64,000 bases of DNA, taken from positions 62,001-126,000 of the forward strand of contig WION01000026.1 in the NCBI GenBank assembly GCA_015039365.1. The letters are read 5' to 3'. The translations under genes and the position numbers were made by a program. The DNA is from Amanita rubescens. Its lineage: Eukaryota > Basidiomycota > Agaricomycetes > Agaricales > Amanitaceae. The notes beneath the pieces were generated by a model. The model was not told the DNA's origin. It made no database searches and was given only the letters and a program-made list of their open reading frames with translations. Shown here piece after piece: positions 31,214 to 44,159 of the stretch. Numbering within the stretch: position 1 is the first letter of the stretch; the number at the start of each line of letters is the position of its first letter.

Positions 31214-33534
31214 ATGCGAATATTGACATGGAACATCGTAAGCTTATCCTGCGAAACCGGACACTGAGTTTTTTCTGATTTTCCTATCCAGAACGGTATT
31301 CGCACTCTGCCTCAGTATTACCCGTAAGCACCAAATGCTCAGCAGCGTGTTCTGGGAAGCTAACACAGAATTCAGATGGTGCACGTTCAAAGACACGTTC
31401 AAGGGGATTTTAGATCACCTACAAGCTGATATCGTCTGCTTTCCAAGGTATCCTGCCTGCAAGTAATTGGTCCAATTACGACAAGCTTAGTTGAATTCTA
31501 GAAACCAAAACTTCGCGTTCAGCTCTTCCGAAAGACGTTGCAATTCCAGATTCCTATAATTCATTTTTCTCTTTTCCCATCCGCAAATCAGGCTACTCTG
31601 GAGTAGCCGTCTATACACGTGTTCGACTCTGTCGTCCCAATCAAAGCCGAAGAAGGTTTGAGCGGGCTGCTCCAACCCAAACCGCCTCTTTCTGACTCCG
31701 AGCGCATATCTAATAGGGATCTCTACCCGACGCCCCTAGTGGATGGGCTAGATTCGCAGCTTAACTTTTCAGAACTGGACAGCGAAGGCCGCGCGCTAAT
31801 GATTGATCTCGGTCTCTTCGTGCTCATCAATGTGTATTGCCCTAACGACGGAACGGGAACGGAGGAGCGAGATAAGTTCAAAATGGACTATCACAGACTG
31901 CTAGAACTACGCGTAAGAAGGTTGCTAGAAGAAGGGAGAGAAGTGATGGTTCTAGGAGATATCAACGCGTGTGCGGCTGTAATCGATCATTGCGAAGGTC
32001 CGCTGATGGTCGCGCGAGGCCAAACAATGGGGATGAAAGACGAAGAAGGGTTCTGGGGGACAGGCTGCAGAAGATGGCTATTCGAATGGTTGGCGCACGA
32101 AGATAGCGAAGGAACCGTGCATGGAGGACCTATGGTGGATATTGTGCGGACGTTTCTGGCCCGATCGGAAAGGAATGTATACGTGTGAGTAATCATACAC
32201 GTAGCAGGATTTAGAAGCTCAACGCAGCGATAGGCTGGAACACGAAACTATCCGCTCGCGAAACTAATTATGGGACCCGCATCGATTATATCTTAGTCAC
32301 AAAAGGCTTAGTGTCATGGATCAAGTCCGCTGATGTTCAGCAAGACGTCAAAGGAAGTGACCATTGCCCCGTTTTCGTCGATCTTCATGACGAAATCACG
32401 ACTCCAGACGGATCAGTAGTTCGGCTCCAAGACATTCTAGGCGCTCGGAGCTCAGACAGCGCACCTCCGAGGCTAGCCACAAAATTTTGGGATGAATACT
32501 CCGGGAAGCAGACTCGACTACACAATTTTTTCACCAAGAAAGCTGCGGAGTCTTCCAAGACGGGTCCTAATGCACCTGCTCCAGATGAAGGCTCGTTACC
32601 TGCTGCATCGCTTGACGATACACCTGAGGTTGCTACTCAATCATCCAGCCAATCCCTACCTTCCCCCGCTGATCAGCCATCTCAAGCTATTCTCATCGAT
32701 GATCCTGTTTCAGTCATTTCTCAGCCTTCGCCGATCACTCCGACATCTTCCGTGCCCTCCGCGACCAGTACTACTTCTGGTTCCGCAACAGATCGGCCTG
32801 AAAAGCGAAAGCTAGTATTAGAAACGCCGCTCGAAAAAGTTAAGAAACAAAAGGGAAAGAAGGTGCAGAAGAGCGAGTCATCTGAATCGACTAGCCAGAC
32901 TAAATTATCGAGCTTCTTTGCCAAACCAAAAGCCGCGGTCGAACCAGAAACAGAACCGTTGGCCGCGTCGAGCGCCACGAAGAAGGGCAAGGACAAGGAC
33001 GTACCGTCCTTGGTGGATATTATTGACGTCGATGACTACCCAGTCGACGCGACCCTTGTCAAAGATAATATACCCGATGCAGAAGTCGAGGAGCATCATT
33101 GCTCGCCTTCTCAATCCTTCACGTCTCAAGGCTCTGCCTGGTCCACATCATCTAATTACGGTACTCAGAGCAAAGTAAATAACGGCAGCGACGGCAATCG
33201 CAACGGCAATGGTAAAGACGCTTGGTCTGCAATCCTCGCCCCCACACCTATTCCACGCTGCACGGTCCATAACGAACCAGCAAAAGAGTATACGGTCAAT
33301 AAGCCCGGCCCGAACAAGGGAAAGCGGTTCTTTATTTGTTCTAGGTAAGACTGGTATGTCTTATTGGCCGTATTACCTTTAACGAACTTATTCTGCAGAC
33401 CCGTTGGTCCTGGGTATGACAAAGGGCGGGCTGAACGACCTCGAGACCAAGTCGATCCACAATATCGTTGTAATTTTTTCAGATGGTCAAGTGTTGTGCG
33501 CAAGGAGAGACGCCGTCAGGGCGAGATTAGTTGA
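31214..33534 (+). CDS. APN2: class II AP endonuclease (APN2 type) with C-terminal GRF zinc finger
   Basis: Exonuclease III-fold DNA repair enzyme that cuts at abasic sites and trims 3' ends. It begins MRILTWNI (31214), an intron, then NGIRTLPQYYPWCTFKDTF; later come PKDVAIPDSYNSFFSFP, KSGYSGVAVYTR, VVPIKAEEGLSG, the metal/catalytic motif LGDINA (about 31960) and GSDHCPVF (about 32355). Two PIP-box-like motifs follow: KQTRLHNFF (about 32510) and TKLSSFF (about 32900), likely PCNA contacts. The GRF zinc finger (CTVHNEPAKEYTVNKPG...FFICSR, then YDKGRAERPRDQVDPQYRCNFFRW) closes the protein. Three places need the removal of one base to keep the frame: about 31443, 31620 and 32155. The first disrupts the expected CFQE, which carries the metal-binding Glu. 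Confidence 0.85.
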
Positions 33535-34084
33535 AGTGGGTAATAGATGAGCTATTAATTGTTTTGATGTCGAGCTTTCTGTATATATAATGCACGATTA
33601 ATTGTATGGTGCGCCTTGACGAACCACAATTTTAATCACATCTTCGACATGCTTAAAGCACAACCAACCGGTGAACCCCTGGCGGCAATCTTCCATTCAC
33701 AACCTTTGCCGCGTATCGATCGTGTCGATCGTCTGGTCATCCACATGACCGTTCCAGATCTGCCGTTTCTCCATTCTGCCATGTCATCGACATCCACTTC
33801 GCTATGGGGTGAGAGCCGACGTGAGCGGAGAAGCCTTCGATGGAGAGCTGCGCAACCAGTTAAGGCAATGCCAACTGATCAGTATCCACCTCCATTCAAC
33901 CAACTTTTACGAGGATAGTATTATCATCCGAATTTAAACACCCTACTGCCCTAAGCTGTAGGTATATGTAATTAAAAACAAATCCTATCATAACGAAAAT
34001 AAATAATTGTCCATATCATCCTGGTGACGTTAAAGGGGTCAACCACTGAATGTCATTGCGTCGTTCGTTGGTTCGTTTAGGGCT
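33535..34084. other. intergenic between convergent genes
   Basis: A 100-codon plus frame (33616-33918) has no family features and is not called. An AT-rich stretch near 33975-34010 may hold the polyadenylation region. Confidence 0.5.
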
Positions 34085-35495
34085 TTATCTGGACGAAAGG
34101 AACCGTTCTTTGAGTTGTTTAGCTACTCGTTCATTCCAACCGTACGTCAACGCATTGGCCAAGCCTACTAGTTGGGTTGTTGCTTGCATAAATTGTGTTA
34201 TTACACTTGAATGACCTGTTGCCTCCACTAGTCGATTCGCAATCCCGGGGAGTAAGAGAATGATATAAGCTAATGGGTATGCATTCAGAAGTAGGGCCCT
34301 TTGGATGGTTTGATATCGACTGTCTGCAGAGAAAGAACGTGTTCTTCGCAGTCCAGTTATCTGAGAAAAAGACCAAGTTCCGATACCAGATCTTTCTTGC
34401 CGTTGAGTAGGAATGCCTTCCTCACCAATCTTCGTTCTTTCCACTTCGACTGAGTCCGTCGTCGATGAAGGGTTTTCGACGTCAAACTGAATCGCCGATG
34501 TAGGTTGGGGTTCACTTAGGGTTGTATATGTAAAACCGTTTCGCGTGTCCGGTGACGGCATTTCTGCTGCTAACGTCCGATAGTGTCGTCGAAGATGGCG
34601 ATCCTTTAAATAAAATCAATAGACTATCACTGAATATTACGGAACTTCCTACAAGATAGACGTAAAGACAGATCTTGAAACCATCAGCCTACCGGGTTTC
34701 CAAACACGGATCAAATCATACCTCGATCACGATGAATAACATCCTCCACCCATGTGTCAGCGCATAGCGGAGATATACAGGCTTTGCCTTTAACCAACAC
34801 CTACGAACAAGAATTAGTCCTGCATATTATTTCCAAATAGAATTGTGTCATACCAATTACCAGTAGCTGGCGCGTACCAACCCATTCCGAGAGCCAGGAA
34901 GCCTGAGAAATGCATGTCAAGATTACCTTAGGCTCGGACGGTTTAGTGGGTTGTCGCACCTGTGAAAAACGGCAGTGCCCAAATTGCGCAGCAAACTAAC
35001 ACAACATGATTCCTTTTCCATGCGCCTTGGTGTACAGGTTGTGATTGGTCCCCTCCTAGTTATGACAAGAACAGTGCTAATTGCAATAGCTAGGACGGCG
35101 CAGTCTGTGGCCTTGGATTTTCACATAAGCAATGTTCTTTTTTTCGTTTATTCTCTTACCTGAACAGTGATCTGACCTACCACACCATTAAAAACACACG
35201 CGGAACCGGGACTTAGGCCCTGCCTTCTTTGCTAAAATATATAATCCAGCGATAGAGTTGTTCAGTGAATTTAGAAAGTCTGAAAGCTCATTCATTAAAG
35301 AGAAGGACCTGGATAACAACACCTGGAAAGCATACCGGATGCCGCAAGATTCAGAATCAAGACATGTCGAAAGTGGTAATCAAGCGGTAGGATGGTGTAG
35401 CAAACCAAAATGAAAGCTGAGCCGATCACGGACATGACGCTCGCGATGGCCGTGACGATAGCCAATGCAATTGAGAGAGTTGACATTTCTGTCAT
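34085..35495 (-). CDS. seven-transmembrane receptor (Git3/cAMP-receptor-like GPCR)
   Basis: Starts MTEMSTLSIALAIVTAIASVM at 35495 with helix 1, then helix 2 (HFRHVLILNLAASG). Separate exons give DFLNSLNNSIAGLY, ACVFNGVVGQITVQ, ATDCAVLAIAISTVLVITRR, NHVVLVCCAIWALPFFT, FLALGMGWYAPATG, CWLKAKPVYLRYALTHGWR, and LLLNAYPLAYIILLLPGIANRL in the last exon, ending at 34085. FNGxxGQxTVQATD and YLRYALTHGWR are typical of basidiomycete relatives of the nutrient-sensing GPCRs. The last exon carries a serine-rich third loop of about 90 residues before helix 6. Two one-base excesses (about 35012 and 35213) must be removed to keep the frame. Ligand unknown. Confidence 0.75.
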
Positions 35496-37379
35496 TGCTC
35501 AATGGCGCGTCGGGGCGCTCAGCACCTTCCGAAACGCAAGAAGTAAGATGAGCGAGGCAGGGGAGGACTGGATTGTTGCGATTGTGGTCGTCTTAAACCA
35601 GAGCTTTTTATAAATGCCCAAAACAGATCTGCGCTCCTAGTGCGCCCTCTCCTGAGGGGCATTACAGCCGGCTTGGTTTCATGTACACTGACATGTGCAA
35701 CGTATACGTCCTCGAACAGCGTCCTCAAACAGCCGTCGTTTGTCGAATTGTAAAGACCTCTTTCACGTTGAAGGGGGTTTGTGTGTCTTTTTCGGGTTTG
35801 TGGCACTAGCCAGCATCCACTGATATCGGGACATTTGCCATCCAAGCCTGAGAACGGAACGTCATGTGGACCTGTCCTTGGCCGTAATCTCCATATTCGC
35901 TAGGAACGAAACAATGCTTGACAATTGTGTAATTGTTGCTGGATCAGACCCGGTCCGCATGGAAGAGTACCGTGGCCATAGTGCCATATGGCAAGTACTA
36001 CCACGTGCACCGGTGAAGCAGATGTAAACAATGGAGCAAATAACGCGTCGAGCGGCGCAAATTCTTTTTCATCAAAAACCATCGTCGCAGTCAACTGGGC
36101 TGCACTTTGCTACTCGTGTTCCATTGGAGTCTGCAAAGTAACGGAGCGGTGGAAGAGCAAAAAATTGGCTGAACCATTCGTTCGCAGCTATGGGACAAAA
36201 CTTGCAGCCCCGTCGCCATCGATAGCACAGGGCAGCATGACGGTCCTGACAACTTGAACTTGCTACGTAGCATGATTACTCTATTGCGACAGATGACTGA
36301 ATGTATCTCACTACCTCCTGTTAATTTATGCTAACGTTTGTGCAACTTGTGTCATCTCCAAACGCCTCCCTCACGACGCGTGAAGGTTTCATTACGAATG
36401 CTGGCGGCGAATAATATCTTCTGAGTCCTTGGTAAATAAGCTCTAGATGAACTTGAGTACGTGTCAAGTCGAATTTTGCTGCGGAAGTTTCTGTCGCGTA
36501 TGTACATGTTTGATTTACATCCTGTCAGTAGAAATTAACTTGGTTCCTTTGCTAAACCCGGTGGGGGGAATTCATTAATGTAAATAGACAAACGTTCCAA
36601 GTAACTTCAAATGGCAACCTCAACTGGATCCCACTTCAACCGCTCTCTATATCTGTACGTCATCAAATTTTCACGATTAAGTGAACTAATAAATACGAGA
36701 ATCTCGTTATTCCATCCTCATCTCCGCCCTGACATCCGAATAGGCATGTAATACAGCGTCGCTGAAGTTAAATATTAAGGTCCACGTCTGTATGAGTTCT
36801 CACGTCACGTCATTGATAAGCGGCCACGAGGCAAAATGCATGAAGCGTGGCATGAGTGTCAATATTTCATTCATGGAATCGACTGAATGAAGTCTACCTC
36901 TATTTGTACAATGCTTAGGGTTCAATTTGTGATGGTATGAGTAGGGCTCGATGTAAAAACTACATTACACTACAACAGTACAGAGGAGAAATTCCTATTG
37001 TGCAGTTCTACGTCCGACTTAGGAGAAAAAAAATGAAAAGTGTCCCAGGCTGTGATCCATTTGAAGTACAGTGATTTGCATCTGTCGATTCAGAAGTTCA
37101 GTAGTCGAACCTTAAAGATAGAGTTAAAAGAAACTTACAGTGAGAAGATGCCATATAATTAGTAGCACGTACTGACGTATAGTACATGATTAATTGCACA
37201 TGTAGATGGCAGGATGATGTATGTTCCGATGATTGCGGGAAAGAAATAGGGAAGGATAAGCATGCGTATTATTGACTATTGGCTGGTATCTCGATGTCGC
37301 GGTATAGATGGTATATCATGTACAGGTTGCTGGTATGTCCGATTTGCGAGGCAGTGCGCCACTTCGCACGGGATCTATT
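35496..37379. other. intergenic, no gene recognised
   Basis: Several frames under 110 codons on both strands, none with motifs or consistent splice sites. The stretch includes the promoter of the receptor gene and the 3' side of the Zn2Cys6 factor. Confidence 0.5.
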
Positions 37380-39710
37380 TCAAGCAACAGAAGCTGTGAC
37401 AGCTTCTTCGACTTTCTTCACTTGATATTCTAAAGTAGCGTTAGTAGGATAACGTCTGGAATGACAAAAGACACTAACTCATAAATGCACTCTCTTCCGA
37501 GAAAAAGCGCAGCGCCTTCAGGACTGTGTAAAGTCCGTTCCTCGCTTCCTCGTCCGAGGCGTCAGATCCGCCGGGCGTTGTGACGATAGGGATCCATCCT
37601 CCGCTTGATCTCAACATTCGTATCCTCACGATCTCATCGATAAGAATATTGCTTGCGGTTACCCATAACGTCTGAGCGATGATGTCAGCGATTGAGTAAA
37701 ATAACAAACACGCGATAACTTACCCCCATTATAGGGCTGACAAACACTTCCTCACCCGAAGTCACTAGTCCACAACCGGCAACTATTCTCTTAGCCGCAT
37801 CTAGACAATACTGCCTCGATGCCGAATCCGCTGCATAGCCACCTGCCGCATTGTAAGCGTATGCAAAGTGTCCATGGAGCTTGATGATAGCAGCATCCAC
37901 CAAAGCATGCGCCAATAATAATGACCTGAAGTGGTAATTCTCCCCATGAGGCGAGATGGGAGAGGAGACGGGAGTGGTGCGGGTTAAAGGTGGTAGAGCG
38001 GCCCGAAAGACATCAATGAGGTGGTGTGTCGATTGAAAAAGGTTTGCGTAATTTTGATAGTCTCGTGGCTGCATGCCTGTAACAAGATTAGAAAAGGTTA
38101 AATAAGGCAGAAAATTGAAACACGTACTCGGAGACCACGTTCCACTCAAATGTGTCGCTCGATGTAACAGCACCGCCGCTTGTGTGCTCATAGCGAAATA
38201 TGAAAAAGTGGAAGGCGGTACGTTGCCAACGAGAAAGCTTCGGATCGTATAGCTTCCCTTAATCTCGTCGGGCATGACCTTCTGTTCGCCTTCGTCCACG
38301 TCAAAGGGCCAGGGCGTATCGATGCACATCCCAGGTGTCTCAAACATGCCGCATACCGCAGAGGGACTTTCCAGCGCAACTCCCAACATCTTGCTTAACG
38401 TGTACACAGTCCAAAAGCCCGCTATTCTTTCCGCCTCCTCCTCTCCGTCCCTTGGAGGGGGCATGTACATCAATGAATCTGCCTGCACGCCTATGGGCGC
38501 TGGGTGCGCCGCGTTGGCGGATCGTATTTTATGCATTCCACTTGAGGTCGCCAAGAAAGTGGCCGTCCCACATTGAAGTTTGGCCTCGAGGAAGCGGCCT
38601 GTGCGGAGGAAATAATACGAAAGTAGAATATGCGCCTGGAGCGTGTGCAGGACCTTTAATGGATGGTTACCCAGAAGATCGGTCGAGATGTGGTGCAGAG
38701 CGCGCTGGAGATACAGACGTTCATGTTGTTGTGGAGGTGGCGGTGGAAGCGGAGGATTGAGAAGCGTACTTGGCGTTGACGATGTATCGCAAGGAGCTGA
38801 ACGAGATACATGGGTGCCCCAGAGACATATTGCGCTAGTAAGCGCTGGTGTAGGTCGCGTGTGGTGACCGGGGACAAGCAGTATGGAATTACGAATCCGA
38901 ACGGGGTTAAGGAAAAGGCCGAAGACAATTGCGTGCGGAGTAAACTTATCCAACCTGCTGCGGAGTCAGCAAACGAGCGTCACAGTAAGTATGGGTGACT
39001 CACAAATTGGAGACTACTATAGGTGGAGGATCCTTGCACAGCATAAGATTGATAGTCTTACAAAGAAGGTAATGACTCACCTCGGTTCCAACTAATGGTG
39101 AAGACGTGTAATGTCTCCCTGGGTTGGGTATATTCGGTCCTGCATAATCTATGTCTGTCGATTTTGCGTGATAGCTTCTAATTGGAAGCCGCGCACCTGA
39201 GGGAAGACTAGATGTGGATGTCGTTGATATTGGCGAAAAGGGCGACAAACCGCTACCAGAATCGCTGAAAGTCAATAGAGGCGGTGAGTACGTGCGCGGT
39301 TCCCCTTCATGTAGTCGAGTGTAGGGGTCGTGCAACGTGACAGCGGGCGTCGTTTCATTAGGATGCTCTAATTCGTAAAGTCGTGTTTCTAAACGTGTAA
39401 CTGTTTCTTCTAGGATTTGTGTTCTCGAGCGCGTCGGGCCATCCGAGTATTCACAGTCATCTTCTTTGGGGTGTCGCCGACACGGTCCACACGTCGGTTT
39501 AACCCCATCGCACTTCTACCAAGGAGTAGTGAGCAACGCGCAAGCGCCGGGTCGACCCGAGGTACTCACAATCTTCAAAAACCTTTGTAAAAGAGTTGAG
39601 CAAAACACGCGCATAAGGAAACTTTCGACGCACCTGCAATTCATACACGCCCTTCCCCTCTTCAAAGGCCTCGAGAGACCCGAGCGAGACCTTGATGTCT
39701 CTGGTATCAT
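37380..39710 (-). CDS. Zn2Cys6 transcription factor with fungal-specific TF domain
   Basis: Starts MIPETSRSRSGLSRPLKRG at 39710. The zinc cluster spans three exons: RGRACMNCR, a 13-base exon giving FLKI, then KCDGVKPTCGPCRRHPKEDDCEY, which together give the canonical C-x2-C-x6-C-x5-C-x2-C-x8-C. A heptad region follows (ILEETVTRLETRLYELE), the dimerisation coiled coil. The middle homology region includes ALHHISTDLLGNHPLKVLHTLQAHILLSYYF and IAGFWTVYTLSKMLGVALESPSA, characteristic of the fungal_trans domain. Introns near 38130-38070 and 37730-37680 are clean. The last exon, joined after SAFM, reads YQVKKVEEAVTASVA and ends at 37380. Nuclear, target genes unknown. Confidence 0.85.
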
Positions 39711-42700
39711 GGCTTGAACAGGTTGCTATGAGCACCAAACAGGTTCAAGTTCTTAAGAATGGAGTATACCTGAACTGTTAAGTTGCGGATCAAAAGTTCG
39801 TCACAATAATGGAGGGGTTATATACGAGGCTTGACGTACCTCATTCTTTTTTCGGGGTAACGACATCGGTGGAATCATAGATGCTACTCCAAATCGAGAA
39901 AAATATAGGATCCTGTGCATTCTGGGAGTACGGGATAGAAAGCCAAGTTCATTCCGTCGACTAGGCTGTGCAATCCTTTGCGTTCCGGTTCCACGTGACC
40001 GGCAGCCAGCTGGGAACTTAACCGAAATAGGAATAAAAACCCTTTGGCAGTGCAACTTACTCCATCAATGAAGCGAATTAGGACGCAAATCTTTCGATAT
40101 CATGATCATAGCTGTGAGGTACGCGCCTTTTCTTGCTGTGGGTGGCCTGAAAACGGCCTGTTCTCAGAGCATTTGTTACTGTAACTACTGCACGAGTCAC
40201 TTTGACTACTAGATCAGTCGAAATATTCTTAAGGCTAATGGACCCCATTGTATTAAGGCACATACTTCTCCCTCGCGGCATTTGTTGCCCACATATGAGT
40301 CCGAATGTATTTGAACCGGAACATTCTTACAAATCCACGAATGAAGCATCGGTGATGGAATGAATGAGCAACACGCGGACCAACATACAAAGCGATATGA
40401 CGTATTTCATAAGTTTTCCTAACGCAATGCACCGCTGGTCTATGTGCGGTGGTACGCGTATGGTGCATGGCCATCGCCGCAGCGACAGCCCGACTGCCTC
40501 GCTGCAAAGTTTTCCTGTAAAGTTCCATATATGGAAACCTATCCGGTTAACTAAGAAACCGGTTCAGCTTACTGATCGAGATCAACGACTATCAACCCAT
40601 CAATGCCAGTACCTCAACCATCGGCGCAGCACAGTTTCCGAATACAACCAAAGCTGGCGGCGTGTAAACGCTCAGGCTAAGCGCGGGTCGCTTCCTGTAC
40701 CCTGCAGGAAATCATGGAGCAAGACATAGTGCATTTGACCATCACGACATGGCCGCCTTGGCACATGTCATCAATCCTGTACAATTAGTCCATACCTGGA
40801 CGCGAATAAGGTCGCGTATGTACAGGACGCCATTTCGGACGTTCTCAGAGGTTCTCAGCCTTTTTTTTTCTTTTCGGATGGCAATAATGCCCTGGCGCGA
40901 CTGTTGCCAAGCGTGAGAACTAGGATAGCACTTGATTCCTGTGCAGCTGTCTGTGGCAAGCATGGCGAACACGATAAAGTCTTGGGCGCATGCGGCTTGC
41001 CAGACTAGTGATTAGCGCATGTCGTTACACGCGTCGATCTTTCCTAAACGGGAGCACAGCTCCCCCCACAGGGGGCTAGCCTTAGTTCCTTTTCTGTCAC
41101 CGCCCTTGTCGTCGGCTTCGCCTTTTTTAGACGTCTCCATTTTTCATACCATGTCTCTTCTAAACTAAGCAACCCTAATTCCCAGCTTCGGTACCGTCCA
41201 CCGCCTCTCCTCTTCTTTCGCATCGTAGGGATTTCGCCTCTCACAACAGCTCACCCCCTATGGTTTGGTCCGATGTGAGTTTACTTGACTTTAACACCGT
41301 CAGCACCTTGGCTTCCCATCTATTTATTGGAATGAAGGATTTCGTGCTTGGAAATCTAAGTTAGCACAGTTTCTTCGTCCTTCCATGCCCCCCAAAACGT
41401 CCTCGCCGTCTTGCCTCTAGCAATTGGAGGTAAAACCAAAACGAGGTGAGTGGTGCAGAGCCTTCCTGCAGCATGTTTTGTTCAAATGACTGGAAAACTC
41501 CTGAATAGTCATGAGGTTCATGCCCGCAGCCGGAGTCAAGATGATGACAGCGTCAGCACAATTCGCTAATCCGACGAGTTCTGGTCATCCTTTGACTAAT
41601 ACTAGGCTGCTAAAAAGAATCAGCGCCTACGTGTCCAAAGCTTGGTGACTCATGTACCTATTATTGTTCTTCGGCAGAACGCAGGCCGCATCATAATCAT
41701 GCAGATCTTCAACAACCACCCGCCGAGTTTGTTCCATTCTCAACCCCACAACAGGGTTCTCGCAACTTCATTTCGGATTCTTGTAGCGCCGTCTTGGAGG
41801 AACGACATGTTGACCCTAGGATGGGATGGGAATGAAAACTTGGCGAAGCGTAGCAATCGAATAATCGGGAAAATGTTCCGGTCCGAGGCCCTCCTGCGAT
41901 CCCAGTCAGTTCGGTTACCGGTCTAAACTTGGCGAGAGAAAGGCTTACCAACTTCATTTTTTAAATTTTTCGAATAACATTCGGTCGTTGAAGTCGTCCG
42001 GTGTCGCGAAACGTTCTGAACCTTCTAGATTCCTTTAGCCTAGTTAGGCAAAAGAACTGCCAACCTTATATGGCAAGGCCGGATGCAGATCGTTCGACAG
42101 TCGGGCAATCCGGGATCTAGGAATTGGAGGCAGTTTTGAATGGCGACCTTCAAATGCCAGTTGCCAGTTTATCGACAGACAAAAAGGGACAACGGCGAAT
42201 GCCGAGTACGTGACGCGTTCAACTTGCCCGAAATGGAAATATTGCTAGTGCCATTAAGTCTTAGCTGGAACGCTCGAACCACGCATTCATTTTACTTATT
42301 GATTCGGGTAATATTTCCATTCAAGACCTCTGAACTTACGTTTCAAATAAATTTAGGAGTCAAGAATGCAAGGGAAGGAAAAATAGATCTTAAACTCTAA
42401 TATCAGGCTCATCAGGCGCGGATGTGGACTACGGAATTGGCGTCGTGGCGACGGTATGGACGAAAGCAAAGAGAACTCGGACGAAAACACTCCGGACTCT
42501 CGGAAATATGAACTCGCTTCGATTACATACTCGTCCGGCGCGAGAGCGAATTTTATCAGGAAGTCGCGTTCCGCTGACCGGTCTAGAACATGTCAGCCTA
42601 AATTATCTGCTTTCATTTACCCTGGGTCTTTTCTCTTGCAGAGGACGAGCATCTGAGGTGGTAGGTTGGCTTTTTGGACAGAAACACTCTTTTGGCGAAG

Positions 42701-44159
42701 AAGGGCGTACTCGCCTACCATTTAGTTTTGACAACAATCTCAAATTTCAGGTCACGTTGACTCACGGACAGCATTACGTGCCCCGCCTCGTATTGCTTAT
42801 GACCACATCCTTATCTGACGCGTGCCATTCGTCCTCCATATCAGCGACGTTCACGATAGTCATCGTGAGTCCATGGAGCAAGAAAGAGATAAGTATGCGA
42901 GTTGTTTAATTTTTACACGTGGGATACCAGGAACCTACATCCCTATTTAGCTCATCGGCCTCCGACAAGTACGGCCCTCAGTCCCTACGATTATATAGGC
43001 CTGCCAGTCGACCTGGGAGGGCAACTCAATTGACGAGAAAATAAGGGACGACAGAAAAAAGAAAGCTCCCTGAGCCTCGTATCATATTTCCTTTGGTACG
43101 ATTTTCGAGCCGGTAACGCCGATTTTTGGGATGGCTTAATTTTCCATCGAAAAAAAAACGAATAGACCGGGGTCTTGGAGACAGTCTCGAAGAAAGACTT
43201 GTGGCTCGATCACGGAATTTACAAAGCAGAATTGCGGCCGCCAGACATTGCTTGGTCTTGTCCTTTCTTACGCACTAATTCTAGAATTTTTCTGTCGATT
43301 TATCCCGTTGGAGTCGGTCTTCAATCTGTACCGACAAAAGAGTTGAATTTGAATCCAAGTTACTCAGCGCTCCACAGCCGTTCATGCTGTCAATCTCTTG
43401 AACAGCAATTCAGGGATGTTTGGTGGCACCGCGCAGCAGGCAGCATTCTCATTGCATACCAAGTATGACTTAATTTATACGGCGTAGCAGCTTACTTTCC
43501 AATTTATATTGGTGGTGCAGAACCTAAACTCTGGACGTGACTTTTGGCTTGGGCCAGGGCTTATCCATAAGGGCTTGAAGCTGTACATTGACTTGGAAGT
43601 TCGACAGGCGATAAGGATACGGCCGCCGAATACACGTATACCAAGTGGTTAAGGCTGATACACAGTTTTCTTGGTCTCTTCGCATTCGGATATAACGAAC
43701 TGATCGCAATACAAACGCTGCAACGTGTACGCATACGTCATGGGGCGGAGCGCAGTACCCAACACGAGGCCAATGTAATACGTACTATGCTACGCGTACA
43801 CCTCAACGCCTCGATTATCGATCGTAGGACCAATACCCGCAACCACAACACTCCGTCTCCAATTGCAATCCTGTACACCGTATGTGTACAGTGCCCGACG
43901 CCAAAGTAGCGCATTATATCATATATCCTATTAGAAGGCAGTATACAGATTCCAGATCAGCCATGAGCAAGGTACGCCTATCAAACACAGCTCTCTAACC
44001 CCAACGAGTCAAATAACATATGTATGACAAGGGATGCACACTACACACGTGCATTATACGGCTGTGTGAAGCATGACGCCAACGCCTCGTGTCCAAATCG
44101 TGACAAGTGAACCTGAAAGGGTTGACGGCAGGGCTCACCGCCACGAGCCACGAGGTTTG
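39711..44159. other. long stretch without recognised genes
   Basis: About 4.4 kb with only short overlapping frames. The longest (161 codons at 42424-42909, plus) has no family motif, no conserved splice pattern and an uneven composition. I saw no transposase, reverse transcriptase or terminal repeats. It may hold decayed sequence or non-coding transcripts. Confidence 0.4.

Noticed and set aside
42424..42909. 161-codon plus-strand frame
   Set aside because: No motif, no homology-like pattern, overlapping frames equally long; not supported as a gene.
39711..44159. Transposon in the gene-poor stretch
   Set aside because: I looked for reverse transcriptase, transposase, terminal inverted repeats and LTRs and saw none.
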